Positions 1-5,618 of a DNA stretch of 5,618 bases are shown piece after piece. Below the pieces are notes generated by a model. The model had not been told where the DNA came from. It saw only the letters and a list, made by a program, of their open reading frames with translations, and did no database searches. The stretch comes from an uncultured Acidimicrobiaceae bacterium (GTDB taxonomy: Bacteria; Actinomycetota; Acidimicrobiia; Spongiisociales; UBA5794). The position numbers were made by a program, and so were the translations under genes. How positions within the stretch are numbered: the first letter of the stretch is position 1; every line of letters begins with the position of its first letter. The DNA is taken from positions 1-5,618 of the forward strand of contig CAMYJM010000198.1 in the NCBI GenBank assembly GCA_947258635.1, in the 5' to 3' direction.

Positions 1-781
1 TGCGGTCGAGGTGAAGGGCCTCGCTGTCCAACTCGATGAGAATCCCCGCAACCGGATACGCGAAGTCGGCCCGGCACACCAGATCGCCGGACTGGTCACG
101 CACTGTGTACTGCGGTCGGGGCATCGGCAGGCCTCCATCGGCGAGCAGCTTGCGGAACTCGTCCTCGAGAGCGCTCTCGGTCACGGTGTCCCAGCGGCGT
201 CTGGCAGCAAGCAGAGGCCGGATCACACCTACGCCCCGCCGGCCTCGCTTGGCGACGCGGGCGACGAAGGCCTCCGCATCGTCCAACGTGAACAGGTCGC
301 GTCGAATCCCTTCCTCGAGGGCTCTCTCTACGATCCACTTGTTCGAAGCGCCGAGATCGACGACGGTGCGGACAGGTGTTGTGATTGGGATCCCATCGAG
401 CTCGATGACATCTTCGGGGAGCAGATCGAGTGATTCGTGGACGGTCACGCCTTCACGCCGCACCCGGTCCCAGCGTGTCGTGATGATCTCGATCGCTCGA
501 ATACCCCGGTTGGTCAGGCCCCACATCTCGGCCGCCGTCTGATGGGACACGGCGGCCAAGGCAGGAAATGACGAGACCGCGGCGGCGACGCGCTGCTGCA
601 TCGTTGCCGGCGAACCAGCGACGACATACACTCGCGGTTCAATTGATATGTAGCGCCCCTCGAGGACTCGGTTGGCCACCGTCCTCGCCGGCACACCGAG
701 CGCCACAGCCTCAGCCAGGGTGAATACTCCATGGCGCCGGGCCGCAGCCTCTCCTAATTGCAGCTGAATCGGATCTTCCAT
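1..781 (-). CDS. AbiEi-domain / DUF559-type protein, C-terminus cut by window edge
   Basis: The frame runs open from an ATG at 781-779 to the left edge, giving 260 residues without a stop. Residues about 8-58 look like the winged-helix AbiEi antitoxin-type N-terminal domain. The middle carries features typical of the actinobacterial family: a 'SHQTAAEMWGL' stretch (79-89), 'DGIPITTPVRTVVDLG' (129-144) and a basic 'KRGRRG' turn (178-183). From residue 201 (ESALEDEFRKLL) the sequence matches the start of a DUF559/Vsr-like nuclease fold, with 'RADFAYP' (237-243) and 'IELD' (249-252) where that fold places its acidic residues. Known relatives are about 280-310 residues, so perhaps 20-50 are missing. 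No adjacent AbiEii-like toxin gene is visible, so a toxin-antitoxin role is not supported; many family members stand alone. No strong ribosome-binding site precedes the ATG. Family assignment is fairly secure, function unknown. Confidence 0.8.
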   Translation of the reverse strand, partial: MEDPIQLQLGEAAARRHGVFTLAEAVALGVPARTVANRVLEGRYISIEPRVYVVAGSPATMQQRVAAAVSSFPALAAVSHQTAAEMWGLTNRGIRAIEIITTRWDRVRREGVTVHESLDLLPEDVIELDGIPITTPVRTVVDLGASNKWIVERALEEGIRRDLFTLDDAEAFVARVAKRGRRGVGVIRPLLAARRRWDTVTESALEDEFRKLLADGGLPMPRPQYTVRDQSGDLVCRADFAYPVAGILIELDSEALHLDR

Positions 782-846
782 GGCCCCAACATCGCGGACA
801 GCCGTGACAAGAATCGACGGCCCCCGCACGTCCGCCCCTACCCTCA

Positions 847-903
847 GTTCTTGCGGACATACGCGCCAAATCCGGCCCAGATATCCGCAAGAACAGAAAC
901 AGG
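847..903. repeat. Palindromic intergenic repeat, copy 1
   Basis: The outer arms GTTCTTGCGGA (847-857) and TCCGCAAGAAC (884-894) are perfect 11-bp inverted repeats separated by 26 bp. The inner part holds a short complementary pair, GCC/GGC around AAATCC. The core 850-891 matches copy 2 (919-960) at 38 of 42 positions, and weaker similarity runs on to about 903. The structure resembles a REP-like or small MITE-like intergenic element, but it could also be a protein-binding site or an RNA hairpin in the operon's 3' end. Confidence 0.75.
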
Positions 904-915
904 ACGACCGCTCCC

Positions 916-972
916 GATCTTGCGGACATACCCGCCAAATCCGGCGCGGAGATCCGCAAGAACCGAAAAGGG
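916..972. repeat. Palindromic intergenic repeat, copy 2
   Basis: The arms CTTGCGGA (919-926) and TCCGCAAG (953-960) form a perfect 8-bp inverted repeat with the same 26-bp interior spacing as copy 1. The interior forms a 4-bp CGCC/GGCG stem around AAATCC. In copy 1 one arm base of that inner stem differs, leaving 3 bp. The unit lies 69 bp from copy 1 in the same orientation. It begins about 34 bp past the permease stop codon in the direction of transcription, so it would be in the 3' untranslated part of the operon mRNA and could stabilise or end it. Confidence 0.75.
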
Positions 973-993
973 GCCGCAACCTTCGCCCGCCGC

Positions 994-2196
994 TCAGGTG
1001 GTGCGGAGGGCCTCCGTCGGCGACAGCCGGCTGGCTCGCATGGCGGGGTAGAGGCCGGCGACGGCGCCGATGACGATGGCGGCGGCGAGGCCGCCGGCCC
1101 AGGCGAGGGTCGGGACGAGGATCGCCCAGCCCTGGGTGCTGGCGTAGATCGCGGTCACGCCGACGCCGAGGAGTACGCCACCAACACCACCGACGAGGGC
1201 CAGCAGCAGCGCCTCGCCGAGGAACTGGGCGGCGACGTGGCGCCGGGTGGCGCCGAGAGCCCGGCGCAGACCGATCTCGGCGCGCCGCTCGAGGACGCTG
1301 ATCACCATCACGTTGGCGATGCCGACGCCGCCGACCAGCAGAGCGACCGCTCCCAGCCCGAGGAACAGCGTCGTGAAAGCGTCGCTGGCCGCCTCGCGGG
1401 CCTCCAGCGCGTCGGACGGACGCGACACCTCGATCTCCTCGGGGTTCTGCGGGTTGGCCGTCGCCGGCAGCACGTCCATCACGTCATCGACGAACTGCGG
1501 GTTGGTACGCACGTAGATCGAGCTCGGAATCGCCTCGTGGTCGAGGAACGTCTCGGCGGAAGCCACCCCGACGAGGGCGGCCCGATCGAGGTTGGGCGAC
1601 AGGTCGAACTCTTCGAGCACGCCCACCACCGCGAACCACTGGTCGCCCAGCCACACGAGCGGCTGATGGGCGACGTCGGCGATGCCGAGCCGCGCCGCGG
1701 CCACCGAGCCCAACACGACGGTCGGATAGGCCGCCGTGGCTTCGTTGAGGAACGTGCCCGCAGTCAGCTCGCCGCCGAGCGTTTCGAGCAGGTTGACGTC
1801 GACTGCCTGCACCGAGATGCCGCCGGTCTGTCCCGATGGGATGAAGTCGGTCTTGTACACATTGGCATCGACCGCGGAAATCGAGCTGGTCGCCTCGACG
1901 GGGGCGATCCGAGCGACCATTCCGGCGGCTTCTTCCGGCAGCTGGCCGGATCCGGCGCCAATACCCTGGCCGGCCTGCACCGTCAGCAGATTCGTGCCAA
2001 GGCGATCGAGCTTGGCCAGAAGGTCCCATTTGCTCGACTCGGACAGCCCGAGCACGGCCACCATGGCGGCGATACCGATCATGATGCCCAGCGCCGACAA
2101 CGCCGCCCGTGTCTTGCGGGTTCGTAGCCCGACGCTGGCCGTGCGCCCCAGATCTGACGGATGGAGCCGGCTCGGGGTGAGGGTTGATGCCGCCAT
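994..2196 (-). CDS. MacB/FtsX-family ABC transporter permease
   Basis: This 400-residue membrane protein has the full MacB-type layout. A first transmembrane helix (about 33-50) follows a basic N-terminus, then a large extracytoplasmic domain (about 52-270) opens with the family hallmark 'LGTNLLTVQAG' (66-76). Three more helices lie at about 275-300, 327-350 and 365-384. The cytoplasmic loop 'ERRAEIGLRRALGATRRH' (303-320) is the coupling helix that contacts the ATPase, and the C-terminus carries the usual 'YPAMRASRLSPTEALR' ending (383-398). Known members do not pass substrate through the membrane. They transmit ATP-driven motion to the outer domain (mechanotransmission), for example in export of drugs, peptides or lipoproteins. 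The ATG shares its first base with the ATPase stop codon, so translation is probably coupled, and the two proteins should form a 2:2 complex. The substrate is unknown. Length is normal and no key motif is missing. Confidence 0.95.
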   Translation of the reverse strand: MAASTLTPSRLHPSDLGRTASVGLRTRKTRAALSALGIMIGIAAMVAVLGLSESSKWDLLAKLDRLGTNLLTVQAGQGIGAGSGQLPEEAAGMVARIAPVEATSSISAVDANVYKTDFIPSGQTGGISVQAVDVNLLETLGGELTAGTFLNEATAAYPTVVLGSVAAARLGIADVAHQPLVWLGDQWFAVVGVLEEFDLSPNLDRAALVGVASAETFLDHEAIPSSIYVRTNPQFVDDVMDVLPATANPQNPEEIEVSRPSDALEAREAASDAFTTLFLGLGAVALLVGGVGIANVMVISVLERRAEIGLRRALGATRRHVAAQFLGEALLLALVGGVGGVLLGVGVTAIYASTQGWAILVPTLAWAGGLAAAIVIGAVAGLYPAMRASRLSPTEALRTT

Positions 2197-2933
2197 CAGC
2201 GCCGCCCGCTGCCGTTGAGAGCGTCTGACTCGATGAGCCCGTCGCGCAGCGAGATCGTCCGGGGGAAGTGGCCGGCGACCTCGTGGTCGTGTGTGATCAC
2301 CACGATCGTGGCGCCCTCGGCGTTGAGCTCCTCGATGAGCTCGACAATCGAGTCGGAGGTGTGGCTGTCGAGGTTCCCGGTGGGTTCATCGGCGAGAACG
2401 ATCGCCGGGCGACCGACGAGGGCCCGGGCAATCGCCACCCGCTGCTTCTCACCGCCGGACAACTTCGTCGCGGTGTGCATCATGCGATTCGCCAGGCCGA
2501 CCCGGGCCAGCGCCAGCGCGGCTCGTTCCCGACGGTCGTAGAGGCGCATGCCGCTGTAGAGCAGGCCGTCGGCGACGTTGTCGAGCGCGGTGTACCCGTT
2601 GAGCAGATGGAACTGCTGGAACACGAAGCCGATGCGGCGGGCCCGCAGTGACGACAGCTGCCGATCGGTGAGCGCGTTGACGCTGTGGCCGGCGATGACG
2701 ACGTCGCCGCTGGTGGGCCGGTCGAGGGTCCCCATCACGTGAAGCAGCGTGGACTTGCCGGAGCCCGACGGACCGACCACGGCAACTAGCTCGCCCTCAT
2801 CGACGTCGAGGCTGACGCCGGCGAGAGCATGCACCGGCGGCTCGGTTGGATAGACCTTGGTGACGTCCCGGATCGACAGGACCCGTCCCGGGGGCAGTGG
2901 CGCTGCCTCCCGGTCCAGAGCCGGGGCGGTCAC
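2196..2933 (-). CDS. MacB/LolD-type ABC transporter ATP-binding protein
   Basis: This 245-residue nucleotide-binding subunit powers the neighbouring permease. All catalytic motifs are intact: Walker A GPSGSGKST (54-62), Q-loop FQQ (105-107), signature LSGGE (158-162), Walker B IVLADEP (178-184) with catalytic E183, D-loop NLDS (187-190), and switch histidine H215 in 'ITHDHEVA'. The 'HLLNGYTALDNV' stretch after the Q-loop and 'DEPTGNLDS' are typical of the MacB/LolD/FtsE branch. About 17 extra residues precede the usual start of the domain. The start is a GTG (2933-2931) whose bases overlap the adaptor stop in a 4-bp GTGA arrangement. No strong ribosome-binding site is seen, consistent with coupling to the upstream gene. 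The permease begins on the last base read of this gene's stop codon. Assignment to the family is certain; the specific cargo is not. Confidence 0.96.
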   Translation of the reverse strand: MTAPALDREAAPLPPGRVLSIRDVTKVYPTEPPVHALAGVSLDVDEGELVAVVGPSGSGKSTLLHVMGTLDRPTSGDVVIAGHSVNALTDRQLSSLRARRIGFVFQQFHLLNGYTALDNVADGLLYSGMRLYDRRERAALALARVGLANRMMHTATKLSGGEKQRVAIARALVGRPAIVLADEPTGNLDSHTSDSIVELIEELNAEGATIVVITHDHEVAGHFPRTISLRDGLIESDALNGSGRR

Positions 2934-4528
2934 GGTACGACCACCAACATTCCCGGCGCCAGCTCGGTTTCGGTGACTTCAACGAGACCGTCGGCGTAGA
3001 AGCCGGGCTCAATGGAAACCAGCACCGTCGTCCCATCATCCTGCTGCACCTCGACGGCATAGCCCCCCTCAGACAGAGCTACCAGCGCCGAAACCGGAAC
3101 TGCCAGCACGTTGCTGACGGAATCCGACACGACATCAACGTCGACCGGCGCCTCGTCCAGCCCGGCGGCGGCTGAGGGATCGTCGAGGGAGATCACGACT
3201 TCGAAGACGGCGTTGCCCTGTTGGTCGAACGTGGCCACAGTGGCAACGCTTTCGACCGTCGCCGGCACCTCGGTGTTGTCCGGAAGAACAACCGTGACGG
3301 CGTCTCCGGCGGCGAGCAGATCCTGGTCGTCGGCCGGGAGATCGACTTTGACGACGATCTCGGCGGCAGTGATCCCGAGGATCGGCGAGCCGCTGCCCAC
3401 CGTGGCACCGACGGAAGTCAGCTGATCGTTGACTCGCAGCGCCCCGGCGGCGAAGTAGACCTCACCGAGGTTGACGATGCCGTCGGTGTCGGCACCGATG
3501 TCGGCCTGCCATGCCAGAACGGCGTCGCGGGTTTCCAGTGTGAACGTATCATCCGCGGTCAATCCGTCGCCGTAGCCGAGAGCCACCAGGGCTGCCTCGA
3601 GCTGGGCGACATCGGGGCCGGCGCTCAGCGGCTCGGTTGCCAGCACAACGGCGGCCTGTGATGCCCCGACCTGGGCACCCACCGGCGTGACGACGGTGAT
3701 GACGGACGGGCCCGGGATGAAAACCACTTCACCGAGATTCACGATGCCGTCGTCGACGGCGCCGATCGATTCCTGGAAGTCCCCGACCGCGTTCTCGGTG
3801 GCACTGGTGAACTCGTCGTCGACGGTGAAGCCGCTGAAGCCGAGCGCCGCCAAGGCCGTCTCGAGTTGGGCCACATCGGTGCCGGTCATGTCGTCGGACA
3901 GGTCGGCCATCGTCCGGTAGGCCGGGGTATCACCGTACAGAGCGACCACGGGCCGGCCGTCGATCTCGAAGACGACGTCGCCCTGGTCGACGACGGCGCC
4001 CACCTCGGGCATCGCCGTGATGGTCCCATTGACGCCGGCGATCACGCCGGTGTCGCCCGACGTGAGCCCCATGTCACGATACGGCGGGAACTCACCGGCG
4101 AGCAGCACGACAGGGTCGCCCTCCACCCGATAGAGCACCTCGCCGTTGTCGACGACTTCGCCCGCCGCGGCGACGTAGGTCAGCACTCCACTCTTGAGGG
4201 TCTGGATCGGGTCGGCTGCGACCCGACCCAACGTGCCGTCGAGGGTTTCGATTTCTGTCAGGTCTGTCGTGACCGCTTCAGCCGTGCTCACGGCGACGGC
4301 GACATCATCGTCTGCCGCCGGCGTCGTCGACCTCGTCGTCAGACCCAGCGCGATGGCGGCAAACACGATCGCTGCCAGCACGATCCACGGCCAGCGGCGG
4401 CGCCGCCTGCGGCCAATCTCAGCTTCGAAGTCGGCGGCGGACCACGACCCGCTTGTAGCTTCTCGAGTTTCCATGTCCTTGGTGCGGAGCGGCGAGTTGC
4501 CGCGTCCGTCGGTGTCGATGCGTTGCAC
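2930..4528 (-). CDS. Membrane-anchored efflux adaptor (MacA/HlyD-like) with two peptidoglycan-binding-like domains
   Basis: Taking the GTG at 4528, this is a 532-residue protein. A cytoplasmic basic stretch (RRRRRRWP, about 40-47) leads into one transmembrane helix (about 46-63), leaving the rest outside. Two copies of a 41-residue beta-rich module follow (113-153 and 167-207), then two PG_binding_1-like domains (216-270 and 304-359, opening with G-x-DVAQLE and closing with DGIVNLGEV). Next is a barrel-like region (about 362-435) and a membrane-proximal-type C-terminal domain (about 473-532, starting 'NVLAVPVSAL'). The C-terminal half resembles adaptor subunits of MacAB-type systems. Gene order with the ATPase and permease supports an adaptor role, and the wall-binding-like domains suggest contact with peptidoglycan. 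The start is uncertain. GTG 4528 has AGGGGG four bases upstream and lies 8 bp past the lipoprotein stop. ATG 4474 has AAGGA only one base away. An ATG at 4615 would overlap the upstream gene by 79 bp and adds an implausible arginine- and tryptophan-rich leader. Confidence 0.87.
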   Translation of the reverse strand: MQRIDTDGRGNSPLRTKDMETREATSGSWSAADFEAEIGRRRRRRWPWIVLAAIVFAAIALGLTTRSTTPAADDDVAVAVSTAEAVTTDLTEIETLDGTLGRVAADPIQTLKSGVLTYVAAAGEVVDNGEVLYRVEGDPVVLLAGEFPPYRDMGLTSGDTGVIAGVNGTITAMPEVGAVVDQGDVVFEIDGRPVVALYGDTPAYRTMADLSDDMTGTDVAQLETALAALGFSGFTVDDEFTSATENAVGDFQESIGAVDDGIVNLGEVVFIPGPSVITVVTPVGAQVGASQAAVVLATEPLSAGPDVAQLEAALVALGYGDGLTADDTFTLETRDAVLAWQADIGADTDGIVNLGEVYFAAGALRVNDQLTSVGATVGSGSPILGITAAEIVVKVDLPADDQDLLAAGDAVTVVLPDNTEVPATVESVATVATFDQQGNAVFEVVISLDDPSAAAGLDEAPVDVDVVSDSVSNVLAVPVSALVALSEGGYAVEVQQDDGTTVLVSIEPGFYADGLVEVTETELAPGMLVVVP

Positions 4529-4532
4529 GTTA

Positions 4533-4538
4533 CCCCCT
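4533..4538 (-). promoter_or_regulatory. Possible ribosome-binding site of the adaptor gene
   Basis: AGGGGG on the minus strand begins inside the lipoprotein stop codon (TAG, 4539-4537) and lies four bases before GTG 4528. This favours the GTG start over ATG 4474, whose AAGGA is too close to the start codon. It also implies that ribosomes ending the lipoprotein could reinitiate directly on the adaptor. Confidence 0.45.
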
Positions 4539-5145
4539 AGCCGTCGTTGCTCGGACCACCACCGCCGGGGCCACGCGGCAAACCTCGACCAGCGCCGGGA
4601 AGCAGGTCGGAACATGCCTCAGCGGCTGCTTGGAAGGCAGGATCACTGCGGTCGATTCCGGAGAAGGGGCCACCGCCGCCGCCCTGACCGGGCGTCGCGT
4701 TGCTGAAGTCGGGATCCGGCATGTCGAAGCCGTTGTCGCGGATACATACTGCGAACTCGAGGAGCTGATCCTCGGTTTCGGTGCGATCCTCGCCGCGGAA
4801 ACCGAGGGTGACGTCTTCGAGATGCTCGGCGCAGGCCTCGCGGGCGGCCCGGAAGGTGTCGCGATCGAATTCAGGATCGCCCTGGGCGGTGTTGGGCCGC
4901 GCCAGTTGAAGGTTGCCGTCGGCATCCATGGTGGGATCCGGGACGTCGATGCCCTGTTCGCGCAGGCAGGCAGTGAAGGCGAGCAGCGCCTCCTCCTGGC
5001 TGACGGCAGGCGCGCTGGTGACCGGTGCCGCATCCAGCGCGGCAGTGTCGTCGAGGCTGGCCACGCCGTCATCGGCGCCGGCGCTACCCCCGCAGGCGGT
5101 GGCCACGAGCGCCAGGACCGCCGGCAACAACAGCATACGTTTCAT
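4537..5145 (-). CDS. Secreted lipoprotein with duplicated two-cysteine module
   Basis: This 202-residue protein starts at ATG 5145 (MKRM), preceded by AAGGAG ten bases upstream. A longer in-frame reading to 5268 would bury the signal peptide, so it is unlikely. A basic and hydrophobic leader ends in a lipobox-like VATAC, with C18 as the probable lipidated residue. After an Ala/Asp/Ser-rich linker come two copies of one module. Copy 1 (54-109) has 'LLAFTACLREQGIDVPDP' and 'FRAAREACAEHL'. Copy 2 (128-182) has 'LLEFAVCIRDNGFDMPDP' and 'FQAAAEACSDLL'. Each copy holds two cysteines 44-45 residues apart (C60/C105 and C134/C178), a natural disulfide pattern outside the membrane. The tail is rich in Gly and Pro. 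I recognise this as a recurring actinobacterial lipoprotein type with no assigned function. As first gene of the transporter operon it may be a surface partner, a ligand-binding subunit or a sensor; this is inference from position. Confidence 0.88.
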   Translation of the reverse strand: MKRMLLLPAVLALVATACGGSAGADDGVASLDDTAALDAAPVTSAPAVSQEEALLAFTACLREQGIDVPDPTMDADGNLQLARPNTAQGDPEFDRDTFRAAREACAEHLEDVTLGFRGEDRTETEDQLLEFAVCIRDNGFDMPDPDFSNATPGQGGGGGPFSGIDRSDPAFQAAAEACSDLLPGAGRGLPRGPGGGGPSNDG

Positions 5146-5257
5146 TGTTGGCGAACTCCTTCGGAGGGCATTGTGGTGCCTTGGTCCTGCTATCAAAACC
5201 CACCCGCCTGAAAGCGGCCTAAGAACCGGAAGGCTGCTCCAATTAGCCTGAGCCCTG
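5146..5257. promoter_or_regulatory. Divergent intergenic region between transporter operon and LOG-like gene
   Basis: Both flanking genes start at the edges of this 112-bp stretch and point away from each other, so promoters for the four-gene operon (leftward) and the right-hand gene (rightward) are expected here. I see no convincing -35/-10 pair on either strand and no clear operator palindrome, apart from the small hairpin at the ribosome-binding site of the lipoprotein gene. The call rests on gene arrangement. Confidence 0.5.
5156..5161 (-). promoter_or_regulatory. Ribosome-binding site of the lipoprotein gene
   Basis: AAGGAG on the minus strand lies ten bases before ATG 5145 and fixes that start codon, which also places the signal peptide at the true N-terminus. 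Its GGAG (5159-5156) can pair with CTCC (5166-5163) just upstream, with a GAA loop between them. Confidence 0.7.
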
Positions 5258-5618
5258 ATGCCCAGCATTGAGATAGAGACGATTACGGCCTTCGAGGCTC
5301 ATCTCGCCGCCGGCCTTCCGATGGGCAACGTCGTCGTCCAGGGCCTCGACCTGACCGGCCTTGCCTCATCGCTCGACGGGCTCGACCTCGCCGGTACGGT
5401 CTTCCTGGGCACGACGCTGGCACAGTCGACGTATGAGCGGGCGTGTGCCGACGGGGCGGTGATCTTCCGGTCCCCGCTCGAGACCCCGTTCTCCCCGTAC
5501 CGTTCGACCCTGTACACACCGGAGGAACTGTTCGGGGACTTTGACCCCGCTGATCCGGCAACGTTCGCCGCCACCCTCGACGAGCGGGTGTACCGCTACA
5601 CCCGCGACCCGCTGGTTC
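5258..5618 (+). CDS. LOG-family-like Rossmann nucleotide-binding protein, N-terminal part
   Basis: The frame opens at ATG 5258, seven bases after an in-frame TGA (5249-5251), and stays open to the right edge, giving 120 residues. The N-terminus 'IETITAFEAHLAAG', the 'VVQGLDLTGL' strand, 'DLAGTVFLGTTL' (42-53), 'FSPYRSTLYTPEELF' (77-91) and 'DERVYRYTRD' (108-117) resemble the leader region of actinobacterial LOG-type proteins. In those proteins this region precedes the Rossmann core with its glycine-rich and PGGxGT-like motifs. That core would lie beyond the window, so catalytic residues cannot be checked. LOG enzymes hydrolyse nucleoside 5'-monophosphates to release the base, but the activity of this longer branch is unclear. 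No good ribosome-binding site precedes the ATG; a leaderless or weakly initiated mRNA is possible. An ATG at 5321 is an alternative start but would drop conserved-looking sequence. The gene is divergent from the transporter operon, so no functional link is implied. Confidence 0.7.
   Translation, partial: MPSIEIETITAFEAHLAAGLPMGNVVVQGLDLTGLASSLDGLDLAGTVFLGTTLAQSTYERACADGAVIFRSPLETPFSPYRSTLYTPEELFGDFDPADPATFAATLDERVYRYTRDPLV

Larger units (their letters stand above)
782..993. other. Intergenic spacer with tandem palindromic repeats
   Basis: This 212-bp stretch separates the end of the ABC permease gene from the start of the AbiEi/DUF559 gene; both are transcribed leftward. It contains two palindromic repeat units (annotated separately) and no credible coding frame. 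Short open frames cross it only because the repeat spacing of 69 bp is a multiple of three, so the same peptide is read twice. I see no T-tract after either hairpin on either strand, so a classical intrinsic terminator is not evident. Any promoter of the left gene must lie here or in the permease gene, but I could not identify one. Confidence 0.7.

Noticed and set aside
36..542. A 168-codon plus-strand frame opposite the AbiEi/DUF559 gene
   Set aside because: The product is Ser/Arg-rich low-complexity sequence without a domain, while the minus strand here encodes a recognisable protein family.
1..781. A toxin-antitoxin pair
   Set aside because: Only the AbiEi-like domain protein is visible, with no AbiEii-type partner on its upstream side; the downstream side lies outside the window.
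847..960. CRISPR array
   Set aside because: There are only two units, each is itself a long spaced palindrome, and no cas genes are present; this does not fit repeat-spacer structure.
847..960. Rho-independent terminators for the transporter operon
   Set aside because: The outer stems enclose a 26-bp interior and no run of T follows either hairpin on either strand. A termination role is possible but not shown by the sequence.
711..1073. Short frames on both strands across the spacer at 782-993
   Set aside because: They read the same repeat twice because the repeat period is 69 bp. There is no ribosome-binding site or family resemblance, so the repeated peptide is a by-product of the DNA repeat.
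1237..2127. A 296-codon open frame on the plus strand, opposite the permease gene
   Set aside because: It is antisense to a clear MacB-type permease, its product is rich in His, Arg and Gly with no recognisable domain, and long antisense frames are expected in high-GC DNA.
3866..4540. A 224-codon plus-strand frame opposite the adaptor gene
   Set aside because: It mirrors the adaptor coding sequence, is rich in His, Arg and Asp, and has no recognisable motif. It is a codon-bias shadow.

Overview
This high-GC window looks like chromosomal DNA from an actinobacterium. Acidimicrobiia is my best guess, from codon use and from the kinds of gene families present; no rRNA or other phylogenetic marker is there to prove it. 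It holds six protein genes: five on the minus strand and one, cut by the right edge, on the plus strand. I see no tRNA, rRNA, CRISPR array, insertion sequence or phage gene.

Left part (1-781, minus): the first 260 residues of an AbiEi-domain plus DUF559-type protein, an abundant but poorly characterised actinobacterial family. Its end lies outside the window. Next comes a 212-bp spacer (782-993) with two near-identical imperfect palindromes in tandem. They look like a small intergenic repeat family rather than ordinary terminators.

Centre (994-5145, minus): a tightly packed four-gene operon read right to left. The order is a lipoprotein with a duplicated two-cysteine module (5145-4537), a membrane-anchored adaptor with two peptidoglycan-binding-like domains (about 4528-2930), a MacB/LolD-type ABC ATPase (2933-2196) and a MacB/FtsX-type permease (2196-994). 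The junctions are an 8-bp gap, a 4-bp overlap and a 1-bp overlap, so the genes are probably translated in a coupled way. Together they describe a tripartite ABC export or envelope-remodelling machine. The ATPase and permease would work by mechanotransmission, the adaptor would project through the wall, and the lipoprotein could be a surface partner or substrate-handling subunit. The substrate cannot be read from the sequence.

Right part (5258-5618, plus): the N-terminal 120 residues of a protein resembling actinobacterial LOG-type Rossmann nucleotide-binding proteins, divergent from the operon. The 112-bp divergent region (5146-5257) must hold both promoters, but I find no convincing -35/-10 pair.

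The most interesting items are the paired palindromic repeats, the internally duplicated architecture of the adaptor, and the duplicated cysteine-pair lipoprotein that heads the transporter operon.
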